A DNA stretch of 64,000 nucleotides from Bog-159 sp963738345 (GCA_963738345.1 CAVTWI010000002.1:5270001-5334000); one strand, 5' to 3'. Counted from the first letter of the stretch, positions 34,596 through 44,192 are shown. The notes: generated by a model from the sequence alone, not told the origin. A program made the numbers and translations.

Positions 34596-35842
34596 GCGCC
34601 GATTACCTCGCGTAAGCGGCTCTCCAAATAGCGGCGCTCGCTATCGTTGGTTACCAACTCGAGCGCGCGCCGGTAACTTGCCGCGGCGCTCTCGCGCGAT
34701 CCCATGCGGCGCAGCAGATCGGCACGCGCGGCATGCAGCAGGTGATAGTCATCGAGATCGCTCGCTGCCATCAGCCGGTCCACGATTTCGAGCGCCGCCT
34801 CAGGTCCGCTGGCCATGCCCACCGCCACTGCCCGGTTTAGCGACACGATAGGGGACGGCTGCAGGCGTTCCAGCAAATCGTAGAGGCTCACAATCTGCGG
34901 CCAATCGGTATCTTCAAACCGCGGCGCGCGGCAGTGCAGCGCCGAAATCGCAGCCTGAATGGCATAGGGTCCGGGCTGGCCGGCTATTGCTTCCTCCACC
35001 AGCGGCAGCGCCTCCGCGATTTGGCGGCGATCCCACAGCTTTCGATCTTGCCGCTCCAGAATCACCAGGTCGCCATGCTCATCCAGGCGAGCCCCGCGGC
35101 GCGCATCGTGCAACAGCATAAGCGCCAGTAGCGCAGTGGCTTCCGCCGGAGGCTGCGGTGCCAGCAAGGCCCGCACCAACCGGCCCAGCCGTATGGCTTC
35201 CGCGCATAGATCGGTGCGCACCAGCGGTCCGCCCCGGGTTGCCACATAGCCTTCGTTGAAGACCAGATAGATCACCGTCAGCACGGCGTCCAACCGCTCG
35301 GCCATTTCCGCCGTCTGCGGTACGGTGTAAGGAATGCCGGCATCCCGGATCTTCCGCTTGGCTCGCACCAGCCTCTGCGCCATGGTCGTCGGCGGCACCA
35401 GGAACGCGCGCGCGATCTCGTCCGTCTCGAGCCCGCACAGGGTTCGCAGGGTCAGCGCTACTTGTGCCTCGGACGCTAGCGCCGGATGGCAACACGTAAA
35501 GATCAGCCGCAGGCGCTCGTCCGGAATTTCGCCCACGTCATAATCCGGATCCTCGGCTTCAGGCGCCAGTCCCTCGGCCACGTACGCTTCCAATTTCTCT
35601 TTCAACAGCGCGCGGCGGCGGATGCGGTCGATAGCCTTGTGCCGCGCCGTCTGTATAATCCAAGCGCGCGGAGAGTCGGGAATGCCGGAAACTTCCCACT
35701 GATCCACGGCCGCCGTGAAGGCTTCCTGTGCCGACTCTTCTGCCAAGTCGAAATCGTGGGTGTACGAGATCAGCGTGGCTACAATGCGCCCCCAGTCGGA
35801 GCGGTAAACCTCTTCAACTATCCGGGCAGCGTCGCCAGCCAT
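34547..35842 (-). CDS. ECF42-type RNA polymerase sigma factor with C-terminal TPR extension
   Basis: 431 residues. Sigma region 2 (SYTHDFDLAEESAQEAFTAA; PRAWIIQTARHKAIDRIRRR) and region 4 (LRTLCGLETDEIARAFLVPP; TTMAQRLVRAKRKIRDA) occupy the first ~185 residues. The remaining ~240 form the TPR-like extension of this group (VIYLVFNEGY; LNRAVAVGMASGPEAALEIV; LLHAARADLLRRMG). ECF42 factors have no anti-sigma partner and lie next to DGPF/YCII genes, exactly as here: the YCII gene at 35923 is divergent across 80 bases. The extension is needed for activity in studied members (family knowledge). It probably controls the neighbouring operon. Confidence 0.9.
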   Translation of the reverse strand: MAGDAARIVEEVYRSDWGRIVATLISYTHDFDLAEESAQEAFTAAVDQWEVSGIPDSPRAWIIQTARHKAIDRIRRRALLKEKLEAYVAEGLAPEAEDPDYDVGEIPDERLRLIFTCCHPALASEAQVALTLRTLCGLETDEIARAFLVPPTTMAQRLVRAKRKIRDAGIPYTVPQTAEMAERLDAVLTVIYLVFNEGYVATRGGPLVRTDLCAEAIRLGRLVRALLAPQPPAEATALLALMLLHDARRGARLDEHGDLVILERQDRKLWDRRQIAEALPLVEEAIAGQPGPYAIQAAISALHCRAPRFEDTDWPQIVSLYDLLERLQPSPIVSLNRAVAVGMASGPEAALEIVDRLMAASDLDDYHLLHAARADLLRRMGSRESAAASYRRALELVTNDSERRYLESRLREVIGAYGVRRKPWALPAASV

Positions 35843-35922
35843 AATCGATTATATTGATTTCTTCCCCCGCGCTGTCGATTTGTGGCCGGGCCGTTCGACT
35901 TAACCAATAAGGGGCTGCTGTT

Positions 35923-36288
35923 ATGAAATACATGTTGTTGATTTACGGCGACGAACAGGCTTGGACCGAGTTGGAGCGGGCCGATTGTTACGCCGAATCC
36001 AGCCAACTTGCGCATAAGCTGAAGGCCGACGGCAAATTCCTGGCCACCGCCCCCCTGCAACCTGTGGCCACTGCCACCTGCGTCCAGGTTCGCGATGGCA
36101 AACGCCTGATAACCGATGGCCCTTTCGCCGAAACCCGGGAGCAGTTGGGCGGCTATTTCCTGGTCGAAGCCAAAGATTTGGATGAGGCTCTGGCCATAGC
36201 CGGCCGCATCCCAGGGGCGCGCAAGGGAACCGTTGAAGTCCGCCCTGTATTGGAATTGGGCGGCCTGCCCACTGGAGGGGAATCATGA
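35923..36288 (+). CDS. DGPF-domain (YCII-related) protein
   Basis: 121 residues: MKYMLLIYGDEQAW is the typical start, and ITDGPFAETREQLGGYFLVE contains the DGPF motif that names the family. It is the normal genomic partner of ECF42 sigma factors and a likely target of the one encoded divergently. Its biochemical activity is unknown. The stop overlaps the ATG of the BNR protein (ATGA), starting a three-gene coupled operon. Confidence 0.92.
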   Translation: MKYMLLIYGDEQAWTELERADCYAESSQLAHKLKADGKFLATAPLQPVATATCVQVRDGKRLITDGPFAETREQLGGYFLVEAKDLDEALAIAGRIPGARKGTVEVRPVLELGGLPTGGES

Positions 36289-37400
36289 GCACTGTTCGAC
36301 TATTAGCCGGTACACGAAAAGGGGCGTTCGTCCTCACCGCTGACGGCAAACGCCAACACTGGGATGTGAGCGGTCCGCACTTCGGTGGCTGGGAACTCTA
36401 CCACCTTAAGGGCTCGCCTGCCGACCCTAACCGGCTCTACGCCTCGCAATCCACCAGTTGGTACGGACAATTGATCCAGCGATCCGACGATGGCGGCAAG
36501 ACTTGGGCGCCGGTGGGCAATAAGTTCGTCTATGAAGGCGTTCCCGGCACGCACCAGTGGTACGATGGCACACCTCACCCCTGGGAGTTCAAGCGGGTAT
36601 GGCACCTGGAGCCTTCGCTCACCGACCCGGACACTGTCTATGCCGGCGTCGAAGATGCCGCGCTCTTCCGCTCGACCGACGGCGGCCAAACCTGGCAGGA
36701 ACTCTCGGGATTACGCCAGCACGGGTCGGGGCCGCACTGGCAGCCAGGCGCAGGCGGGATGTGTCTCCACACCATCATCCTCGATCGCGCCGATCCCAAC
36801 CGGATCTACATCGCCATCTCCGCTGCAGGCGCTTTCCGCTCGGACGATGCCGGACTAACCTGGCGGCCCATCAACCGTGGCCTCCACTCGCAATACATTC
36901 CCGACCCGAATGCCGAGGTCGGGCACTGCGTCCACCATGTCTCCATGCATCCCGCGCGCCCGGGCGTGCTCTTTATGCAAAAGCATTGGGACGTCATGCG
37001 CAGTGACGATGCCGGCGAGAACTGGCGCGAGATCAGCGGCAACCTGCCCGTCGACTTCGGATTCGCCATCGACGTGCATGCCCACGAGCCCGAGACCGTC
37101 TACGTAGTTCCCATCAAAAGCGACTCGGAGCATTATCCGCCCGAAGGAAAGCTGCGCGTGTATCGCAGCCGCACCGGTGGCAACGACTGGGAACCGCTCA
37201 CCGAGGGCTTGCCGCAAAGTAATTGCTACGTCAACGTCTTACGCGACGCCATGACCGTCGATTCGCTAGACCAGTGCGGAGTATATTTCGGTACCACCGG
37301 CGGACAAATCTACGGCTCCGCCGATGCGGGCGATCACTGGAACCCCATCGTCCACGATCTGCCGGCTGTCTTATCGCTCGAGGCGCAGACCCTGCCATGA
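36285..37400 (+). CDS. BNR/Asp-box beta-propeller protein (sialidase-like fold)
   Basis: 371 residues without a signal peptide. Six Asp-box-like motifs are evenly spaced: SDDGGKTW, STDGGQTW, SDDAGLTW, SDDAGENW, SRTGGNDW, SADAGDHW. That indicates a six- or seven-bladed propeller of the sialidase/Vps10/photosystem-stability-factor kind. The start VRLLAGTRKGAFVLTADGK is typical of a cytoplasmic group often annotated as exo-alpha-sialidase without proof. I see no sialidase Arg triad. Both ends overlap neighbours by ATGA, linking it to the DGPF protein and the MoaD-like protein. Confidence 0.85.
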   Translation: MSTVRLLAGTRKGAFVLTADGKRQHWDVSGPHFGGWELYHLKGSPADPNRLYASQSTSWYGQLIQRSDDGGKTWAPVGNKFVYEGVPGTHQWYDGTPHPWEFKRVWHLEPSLTDPDTVYAGVEDAALFRSTDGGQTWQELSGLRQHGSGPHWQPGAGGMCLHTIILDRADPNRIYIAISAAGAFRSDDAGLTWRPINRGLHSQYIPDPNAEVGHCVHHVSMHPARPGVLFMQKHWDVMRSDDAGENWREISGNLPVDFGFAIDVHAHEPETVYVVPIKSDSEHYPPEGKLRVYRSRTGGNDWEPLTEGLPQSNCYVNVLRDAMTVDSLDQCGVYFGTTGGQIYGSADAGDHWNPIVHDLPAVLSLEAQTLP

Positions 37401-37693
37401 TCCGCGTAGTGCTGCCGGCTCATCTGCGCAATCTTGCCGGCGCCGGCAGTGAGGTCCAACTTGAAATGGCCGGCGAGGCCACCCAACGGTCCGTGCTCGA
37501 TGCGTTGGAGGCTGCCTATCCCATGTTGGAGGGCACCATCCGCGATCACGTGACCCGCCTGCGCCGGCCCTTCGTCCGCTTCTTCGTTTGCGGCGAGGAC
37601 TGGTCCCATGAGTTGCCGGATGCCCCCCTGCCGCCCGCGGTGGTGTCCGGCGCCGAGCCGTTCTTAGTAGTTGGCGCCATCGCCGGCGGCTAG
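37397..37693 (+). CDS. MoaD/ThiS-like ubiquitin-fold protein
   Basis: 98 residues from ATG 37397, overlapping the previous stop. IRVVLPAHLRNLAGAG, the middle VLDALEAAYPMLEG and the C-terminal GAIAGG match the beta-grasp sulfur carriers. These are activated at a terminal Gly-Gly, present here. No molybdopterin or thiazole gene is nearby, so the role may be a dedicated sulfur or conjugation partner; pairing with a BNR protein is recurrent in my recollection of genomes. It closes the operon. Confidence 0.85.
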   Translation: MIRVVLPAHLRNLAGAGSEVQLEMAGEATQRSVLDALEAAYPMLEGTIRDHVTRLRRPFVRFFVCGEDWSHELPDAPLPPAVVSGAEPFLVVGAIAGG

Positions 37694-37770
37694 CCTTCCC
37701 CGCCTCCGTAAAGTCTTCCCTCCCCCCTGCCGATAAGGAGTCTTGATGGCACCGGGGGAGAATCGCTGAG

Positions 37771-39915
37771 ATGGCGCTGCTGATCGTGGATGACGACGAG
37801 AGCAACCGGGATATGCTCGGGCGCCGCCTCCAGCGGCACGGCTTTGAAGTGGAATTGGCCGAAGATGGGCCGACAGCGCTGGCATCCATCGCCAGGCAGT
37901 CGCCCGATATGGTGCTCCTCGACATCCGCATGCCGGGCATGAGCGGCATGCAGGTTTTACAGGCCATCCGCGAACAACACAGCCCCACCCAACTCCCGGT
38001 GATCATGATCACCGCCGAGGGTCATAGCGGCAGCATTGTCGAAGCCTTGCAATTAGGCGCCAACGATTACATCACCAAACCGGTAGACTTGCCCGTGGCT
38101 TTGGCCCGCATCCGAACCCTGCTTTCCCAGAAGACGCTGTCTACGGCTTTACGTGAAAGCGAAGAACGCTATGCGCGCGCGGCGCGTGGCTCAAACGATG
38201 GCTTGTGGGATTGGGATTTAGAAAAAGGCGAAGTCTACTTCTCGCCGCGCTGGAAAGAGATGCTCGGCTACGCGGACGATGAGATTGGATCCCAGCCTGA
38301 CGAATGGTTGTGCCGGGTCCATGGGGAAGATTTTCCGCGTTTGCAGGCCGCAATCGCGGCCCACTGCCGGCGGGATACTCCGCAAGTCGATTGCGAACAC
38401 CGCATGCACTGCAAAGACGGCACCTATCGTTGGATGCTCAGCCGCGGTCTGGCTGTATGGGGCGAAAACGGCGAAGCCGTTCGCATTGCCGGCTCTCAGA
38501 CCGACATCACCGCCGCCAAGATCGCCGACCCCCTCACCGGCCTTCCCAACCGCCTGCTCTTCATGGATCGGTTGGAGCGCCGCATCGAACAAGCCAAACG
38601 AGGCTCCACGCGCAACTTCGCCATTCTGCTGTTGGGTTTGGATCGCTTCAAGAACGTAAACGACAGCTTGGGGCATTCCGCCGGTGACCTTCTTCTCAAA
38701 GCACTCGCCAGCCGCCTGCGGGAAGGTCTGCGCGCCAGCGATACCGTCGCGCGGTTGCAGGAGGATTGTGGCATCGCGCGCTTAGCGGGCGATGAGTTCG
38801 CCGTCCTTCTGGACGAGGTCAGGCAAGAGAGCGACGCCGTGGCCGTTGCAGATCGCATCGAAGCCGAAATACGAGCACCTTTTCTATTGAATGGGAATGA
38901 GCTGTTTGTCACCGCCAGTATCGGTATCGCCGGCAGCGCCAACGGCTATGATCGCGCGGAAGATCTGATGCGTGATGCCGATACCGCTTTGCACTGTGCC
39001 AAGACCGCGGGCCGGTCACGTTTCGAGATTTTCGATGCCGGTATGCGCCGCCGTGCCGTCCATCGCCTGCAAGTGGAAACTGATTTACGCCGGGCTCTCG
39101 AACGAAACGAACTCCGTTTGCACTATCAGCCGATCGTGGATCTGCGCACCGGCGCAGTCGCGGGCTTCGAGGCCCTGGTACGCTGGCAGCATCCCCTCCG
39201 GGGCCTGATCCCTCCCGGAGAGTTCCTCCCCATCGCCGAGGAGACCGGTCTGATCGTGCCGGCCGGCCATTGGATCCTCGAACAAGCCTGCCGCGATGCA
39301 CATCGCTGGATGCGTAACGCGCCGAAGGACCAACTCCTTGTCGTTCCCCCCCAACTTACCCTCCATCTTAATTTCTCGCCGATTCAACTCGCCGAATTGA
39401 GCGCGGTCGACGAGATCGAGCGCATCCTCCGGCAAAGCTGGCCGAACGGCAAAGCCTTTGGATTGAGTTTCGAAATCACCGAAGGCACTATCATGCGCAA
39501 TTCCGGCGTGATCACTTCCCTGCTGTCCCGTTTGAACGACTTCCATATCGGGTTGGATATCGATGACTTCGGGACCGGCTACTCTTCGCTGAGCCAACTC
39601 CAGCATCTGCCCGTGCAGACCTTGAAAATTGATCGCAGCTTCGTCAGCAGAATCGGCGTAGACCCTGATAGTATCGAAATCATTCGCACCATCGTGTCCC
39701 TGGCGCATAATCTGGACATGGACATCATCGCCGAAGGCATCGAGACGGAAATACAGTTGATTCAGTTGAAGGCCCTCGGCTGCGAGTACGCTCAAGGCTA
39801 TTACCTCGGTAAGCCTGCCGATCGCGAAACCGCCTGGTCCAAGATACCGGTAGCGGCTGTCCTGCCCATTCCCGTATCCTCCTCGACCAGCCCAGCATCC
39901 ATTAAACTGGTCTAA
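37771..39915 (+). CDS. Response regulator with PAS, GGDEF and EAL domains
   Basis: 714 residues. REC at 1-118 (IVDDDES; phospho-acceptor Asp51 in MVLLDIRMPGMSG; NDYITKPVD); PAS at about 130-250 (NDGLWDWDLEKGEVYFSPRW); GGDEF at about 255-420 beginning DPLTGLPNRLLFMDRL, with signature AGDEF instead of GGDEF (~339-343); EAL at about 435-690 with FEALVRWQHP, EITEGTIM, DIDDFGTGYSSLSQLQ, LKIDRSFV and IIAEGIET. The EAL catalytic residues are all present, so cyclic-di-GMP phosphodiesterase activity is likely. The cyclase half could be active or regulatory. No kinase partner lies beside it. Confidence 0.92.
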   Translation: MALLIVDDDESNRDMLGRRLQRHGFEVELAEDGPTALASIARQSPDMVLLDIRMPGMSGMQVLQAIREQHSPTQLPVIMITAEGHSGSIVEALQLGANDYITKPVDLPVALARIRTLLSQKTLSTALRESEERYARAARGSNDGLWDWDLEKGEVYFSPRWKEMLGYADDEIGSQPDEWLCRVHGEDFPRLQAAIAAHCRRDTPQVDCEHRMHCKDGTYRWMLSRGLAVWGENGEAVRIAGSQTDITAAKIADPLTGLPNRLLFMDRLERRIEQAKRGSTRNFAILLLGLDRFKNVNDSLGHSAGDLLLKALASRLREGLRASDTVARLQEDCGIARLAGDEFAVLLDEVRQESDAVAVADRIEAEIRAPFLLNGNELFVTASIGIAGSANGYDRAEDLMRDADTALHCAKTAGRSRFEIFDAGMRRRAVHRLQVETDLRRALERNELRLHYQPIVDLRTGAVAGFEALVRWQHPLRGLIPPGEFLPIAEETGLIVPAGHWILEQACRDAHRWMRNAPKDQLLVVPPQLTLHLNFSPIQLAELSAVDEIERILRQSWPNGKAFGLSFEITEGTIMRNSGVITSLLSRLNDFHIGLDIDDFGTGYSSLSQLQHLPVQTLKIDRSFVSRIGVDPDSIEIIRTIVSLAHNLDMDIIAEGIETEIQLIQLKALGCEYAQGYYLGKPADRETAWSKIPVAAVLPIPVSSSTSPASIKLV

Positions 39916-39939
39916 GTTGATCAAATCCACGGAGGATAC

Positions 39940-40365
39940 ATGAAAAGAAACGCATCGGCAATTTGGCAAGGCGACCTGAAACAAGGCAAAGGCTCCATCA
40001 CCACGTCTAGCGGCGTGCTCTCGAATACCCAATACTCGTTCTCCACCCGCTTTGAAAACGGGGTGGGAACCAATCCCGAAGAGCTGCTGGCGGCCGCGCA
40101 CGCGGGATGTTTTGCCATGGCACTGTCAGGGCAATTGGGCGCAGCCGGACTTACCGCTGAGCGCATTGACGTAACGGCTACGGTTTCATTGGAGAAGACC
40201 GAAGCCGGTTTTGCCATTACCGAGAGTCATTTGGAGCTGAAGGCCAAAATCCCAGGCGCTACGCAGGCCGCGTTTGATACTGCTACGGGCAATGCCAAGA
40301 CGGGATGCCCTGTTTCCAAACTCTTCAATACCAAAATCACCTTGAACGCCGTCCTCGAAGCGTGA
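39940..40365 (+). CDS. osmC: OsmC-family peroxiredoxin
   Basis: 141 residues. The two redox cysteines are present, Cys57 in AAAHAGCFAMALS and Cys123 in KTGCPVSKLF, with the N-terminal FENGVGTNPEELLAAAHA typical of OsmC rather than Ohr. The enzyme reduces organic hydroperoxides. The DUF1990 gene starts two bases after its stop, so both may be co-transcribed. Confidence 0.93.
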   Translation: MKRNASAIWQGDLKQGKGSITTSSGVLSNTQYSFSTRFENGVGTNPEELLAAAHAGCFAMALSGQLGAAGLTAERIDVTATVSLEKTEAGFAITESHLELKAKIPGATQAAFDTATGNAKTGCPVSKLFNTKITLNAVLEA

Positions 40366-40366
40366 T

Positions 40367-40935
40367 GTGCTCCTGCTAACCAAGCCCGATCGCGAGCGCA
40401 TCCGCGCCGTGATCGAGGCTCAGCGTCCAGTCCATTTTCGTACCCCGAACACGGCGCTACCCGCGGGACGGCGCCGCCGGGCTACGCCATCGATCACAAT
40501 CGAATCCAACTCGGGCGCGGCTTAGAAACGTTCACGCGCGCCGCGCAGGCTGTGCGTCAATGGAAGATGTTCGATACCGGTTGGATCGACTTGTGCTGGC
40601 CCGAGGCGCCCATTCAGGCTGGTTCCACCGTTGCGGTCGTGGCGCGGCACTTCGGCTTCTGGTCGATGAATGTAGCTCGCATCAGCTACGTCGTGGATGA
40701 AAGCGGTGCGCAGACACGCTACGGTTTTGCATACGGAACCCTCGCCGAGCATGCCGAAAGCGGCGAGGAGCGCTTTCTTGTGGAACTGCTGCCGGATGGC
40801 ACAGTTTGGTACGACATATACGCCTTCTCCCGGCCTCGGGGCCTGGCTAGCCTAGGATATCCGTTCGCGCGAAGGCTGCAAAAGCGGTTCGCGCGCGACT
40901 CCAAAGCCGCCATGCTACGCGCTGTCGCTTATTGA
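40367..40935 (+). pseudogene. DUF1990 family protein with one frameshift
   Basis: GTG 40367 starts VLLLTKPDRERIRAVIEAQ. A shift near 40430 then joins FSYPEHGATRG, and one frame runs to the end through PPGYAIDHNRIQLGRGLETF, GSTVAVVARHFGFWSMNVAR and GFAYGTLAEHAESGEERF. These blocks are the DUF1990 family in order and complete (about 189 residues). A single indel in the run CCATTTTCG region is enough to break it. Function is unknown. It ends in a 7-base convergent overlap with the next gene. Confidence 0.78.
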
Positions 40936-41675
40936 TTACTCAATAGCGGCTGCGTTTCCGCCTCGTGCCGGTGGAAGAGGGCATGCTTTACATCGGGCCA
41001 GAATTCCTTCATCACCTGCGAGAAAGCATCCGTCGCTAACGCGATCCCCAACCGCTCGATGTTGTCGCCTGCGGTTCTCGTATCGGGATAGTATGCGTTC
41101 GAAATCGCCACAGCCGTGGCATTCCCCAACACCTCCGAAAAATTGAATTGCCGCTCGTTACTATCGGTACGGGTGATGAGGATGCGCGACGCGGCGTATC
41201 CGATGCGGTGCATGACACTGCCACGACTTTTGCCGATCCGGAAATAGCGCGGATCCTGATGCAACATGCTCGGGAAAAAACTTTCCGTCATCATGTTGCC
41301 GATCACCTGGTCGCCAAGCGCCGTGCCGTACCGCCGCGCGTAACCCTTCATGCCCTTGCCCGAACGACGGGTTTTGGTCCTCGAGCTGATAGAGCGCCGC
41401 GAAGGCTCCCGCCACCGGATAGACCGGCCAGTCGAAAGAGTCTTTCAGGCCGATCAAGATCTTTTGTTTGCTGGTGATCGGCTGGAAAGGGTACATTGCC
41501 GTCGGTGGTGCGATAGTTTGGAAAAACACCAAAGACCCGCTTGTCCTGCTTTTCGCCTTCCGCCGGCGCGGCGGCGTTAGTTGTGGCGGAAGAATCCGTC
41601 GGATTCGGTGTTTGGGTCTGGCCGCCACATGGGGAGCATGGCTCCAAAGCATAAGATCATCAAAGTGCGGCACAT
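40929..41675 (-). pseudogene. Conserved acidobacterial exported protein, frameshifted
   Basis: ATG 41675 gives a short hydrophobic start (LMILCFGAMLPMW), then GQTQTPNPTDSS in a second frame, RVFGVFPNYRTTDGNVP, YPFQPITSKQKILIGLKDSF in a third, and from about 41350 KGYARRYGTALGDQVIGNMM with NFSEVLGNATAVAISNAYYP to the end. Three shifts (about 41630, 41490, 41350) explain it. I recognise the pattern as a protein common in Acidobacteria annotated only as hypothetical, possibly membrane-associated. About 245 residues once joined. Confidence 0.65.
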
Positions 41676-41744
41676 AAGCGGCGGCAGAGAACATAATGAC
41701 ATGTAGGAAATCCTGGTCAAACGGCCGGCACCACACACCCCGAG

Positions 41745-42856
41745 CTATATATTCTGATGCGTATTCGCCGCATGGATAGTTACAGCGAAGGCCCCAGCCC
41801 CGGCTTCATTGGCCAGGACTGCATCCAGCACCGTGCCCGTCCGGACGCCTTCGACCGGTCGCGAAGCCGGCTCCCGCCAGCAGTGCGCGATATTCGGCCA
41901 GCGTGCGCTCTCGGCCCTCGGTGCAAATCAGCATATTCAGCGATTGCATATGAGCCGGTGTCGGACCCGACTTGTCCTCGTCCAGCAGTTTCTCGGCGAT
42001 CAGCAGCCCGCCACCGTCGGGCAAAGCCGCATAGATCTTCGGCAGCAGCATCCGGATGCGCTCTTCCGGCCAGTCATGCAGGATACGCCCGAGGGCATAC
42101 AGATCGGCGGGCGGCAACTCGTCTTTGGAAGAAGTCGCCCGCGGCCAGTTCAACGCGCTCGCTCACGCGCGAAGACTCGCCACGTAATCCCGCGCCATCG
42201 CGATCACCACAGGCAAATCGAAAACGACCGCGCGAAGCTCGCGGGTATAATTCGCAAGCGGCGATGGCCAGGTGTCCCGTCGCGCCGCCCACAGTCCACC
42301 ATCCGCCGAAAGCGCGAAAGATCGAATGCCGATACCACCGCCGGAGAACTCAATTGCCCGAATCCGTGCATACCGCGTAGGAAGCTGCGCTGGCGCGGCT
42401 TCGGTCTTGAAGAAATGATCGAACATCGGATCCCTGCCAGCCGAAGGTCTGCGTCCATCGCGGTGCGCCCTCGCGCACGGCGTCTTCGAGATGCGCCCAC
42501 ATCGGAAACAGCGCTTCGTTCGAATAGCGGACATAGCCGCGTCAGCGAGAGCGGGGCTGGCGTCGCACAGGTAAGCTTCGGCGACTGGTTGGTTGGAGTA
42601 AATGCCGTCCTGCTTGGCAAGCAGCCCCAAGTCCCACGCAACCATCCACCAGCCGCTCCAGCGGTCGGCGTCGGCGCTGGCCCCGGCAGCCGCGCCGCTA
42701 AACTCGGAAAGATCCGCTGGAGGGTATCATGCAGCGCATCAAAAACGCCCAGCGATACGGCCGCGAACATGGTCTTCGACCGCCGAAAAGCATCGATCAG
42801 TTCCAACCGTATTGTGGGGCGGGCCCTCGGATGCGGTGGACTCTTAGTCCGTTCAT
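41745..42856 (-). pseudogene. SAM-dependent O-methyltransferase (ASMT-like), frameshifted
   Basis: Pieces in order: dimerisation part TIRLELIDAFRRSKTMFAAV, DGIYSNQPVAEAYLC, then FDLSRFRRMVDC with GGATGHLAIAA as the SAM-binding loop in another frame, RAVVFDLPVVIAMARDYVA, ELPPADLYALGRILHDWPEE, and the end VEGVRTGTVLDAVLA. This is the plant-type/acetylserotonin O-methyltransferase family. Many frame changes (at least six) break it. The probable ATG (42856) overlaps the TGA of thiL as ATGA, indicating an operon. The substrate is unknown. Confidence 0.7.
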
Positions 42857-43780
42857 TGGCGATCCTCGAAAATGGTCGTAACCCATGCCGGACAGCGGTT
42901 GCCCCGTTAAGTAAACTTCCCCCGCCCGGCCGCGCCGCATCCTGCCGATCCGGGTCAACGGAATGCCGCCGAAACGCGCCGGCACCTTGACCCGCGCCCG
43001 CACGGTAAACAGAAGCTCGTAATCTTCGCCGCCGTGGAGCGCCTGCTCCACACTGGCGCCCGGAAACCGGGGTGGTGCATCGATCTCCGCCTCCAGACCC
43101 GGAAGCCAGCGCCAAACGCCGCAGATCCAATCGAGATGCCGTCGCTCAGATCCATCGCTGCAGTGGCGCGCAACTCGTTCCCGCAGAAAGACTCCCAAAG
43201 TTCCAGCCGCGGGTGTCGGCCGCAGGTGCCGCGCCCAAGCTCGACCGCGACTTTCGCTCCAGGCCCAACGCCGAACCTCCCAGTCTCCCCGAGACATAGA
43301 TCGCATCGCCCGCCCGGGCGCCATCGCGGCGCAAGCGCGGTGCCGCGCGGAACCGCTCCGCAAACGACAATATCGCAGGCTGTCTTGGCCGCCCGTGCCA
43401 GATCGCCGCCGGCCAGCGGGGTGCCGGTCGCGCGCGCCAGGCGCAGCAGCCCATTATAGAAATCGGTCGATCCACGCGCCGGTCCACGCGTGCCCAGCCG
43501 CCAGCGAAAGCAGGCAAAAGCGCGGTACCCCGCCCATGGCGGCGATATCGCTCAATCCGCGCGCCAGCGCCTTATGCCCGACGGCTTCGGCGGGTGCGTC
43601 TCGTGCCGGAAATGGACATCCTCCACCAGCATATCGGTGGTAAACAGCAGGTCTTCGGGCGCTCCACGCGGCCGGTAAATCGCGCAATCGTCGCCGATTC
43701 CCAACACCACGGCCGCTGCCCGGAGGCTAGCGACCGCCGCGTATGGTCCAGGATATCGCTCTCGCTAGCCTAGCGAGCAT
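42853..43780 (-). pseudogene. thiL: Thiamine-monophosphate kinase, frameshifted
   Basis: Conserved ThiL blocks appear in order but in changing frames: VVLGIGDDCAIY, LLFTTDMLVEDVHFRHET, ALARGLSDIAAMGGVPRFCL, AGDAIYVSGRLGGSALGL, AMDLSDGISI, HGGEDYELLFTVR and the end QPLSGMGYDHF. ThiL phosphorylates thiamine monophosphate to the diphosphate cofactor. At least five indels break it. The start is uncertain (ATG 43780 proposed; MLARLASESDIL with one shift). Because ThiL is normally needed and every motif survives, sequence error is a strong possibility. Confidence 0.8.
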
Positions 43781-43828
43781 AGGCCTGACGCGCATCTGGT
43801 TCCTCGGCAAGATTTTATAAAAATGGAC

Positions 43829-43857
43829 TTGACCGCACGTTTGCCATTTGCGATAAT
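43829..43857 (+). promoter_or_regulatory. Sigma-70-type promoter of the cold-shock gene
   Basis: TTGACC (43829-43834), a spacer of exactly 17 bases, then GATAAT (43852-43857). This is a near-consensus pair pointing at the cold-shock gene; transcription would start near 43864, giving a leader of about 125 bases. Confidence 0.8.
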
Positions 43858-43911
43858 TCCAAGTGCTAGTTTCGAAATGGTTGTTTGTCCCGCGCCACCG
43901 AAAGTCCAGAG

Positions 43912-43946
43912 AGCTACGAGCTTCGGCTCGTAGCTTTTTCGTTTTT
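43912..43946 (+). terminator. Attenuator-like terminator in the cold-shock leader
   Basis: AGCTACGAGC, loop TTCG, GCTCGTAGCT is a perfect 10-bp stem with a UUCG tetraloop (43912-43935), followed by TTTTCGTTTTT. It lies between the promoter and the cold-shock start, so transcripts could end here as a ~75-base RNA or read through. Confidence 0.8.
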
Positions 43947-43988
43947 GGAGACAGGAGCAAGGGCAACAATGAATCAGGAGAAGAAGCA

Positions 43989-44192
43989 GTGAGAGAAAAA
44001 GGCATCGTGAAATGGTTTAACGCCGCCAAAGGCTATGGTTTCATCCAGAGAGGCAGCGGCGATGACGTGTTCGTACACTTTTCGGCCATCCAGGCAAACG
44101 GCTACCGTTCCCTGGATGAAGGCGCGGAGGTAGAGTTCGAGGTGAAGCAGGGGCCCAAGGGACTGCAGGCCGAGAACGTAGCCAGAATCTAG
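43989..44192 (+). CDS. Cold-shock domain protein
   Basis: 67 residues from GTG 43989, a single CspA-type domain: GIVKWFNAAKGYGFIQR with RNP1 and DDVFVHFSAI with RNP2, then LDEGAEVEFEVKQGPKGLQA. It binds single-stranded RNA and DNA as a chaperone. A seven-codon ORF (MNQEKKQ, ATG 43969) with its own AGGAG site ends in a TGA overlapping the GTG (GTGA), so the start may be translationally coupled; alternatively a one-base error joins the two. It has its own promoter and leader terminator, and a strong terminator follows. Confidence 0.92.
   Translation: MREKGIVKWFNAAKGYGFIQRGSGDDVFVHFSAIQANGYRSLDEGAEVEFEVKQGPKGLQAENVARI

Noticed and set aside
36285..37400. Functional sialidase
   Set aside because: Only Asp boxes are present; the Arg triad and catalytic Tyr/Glu pair of sialidases could not be identified and there is no signal peptide.
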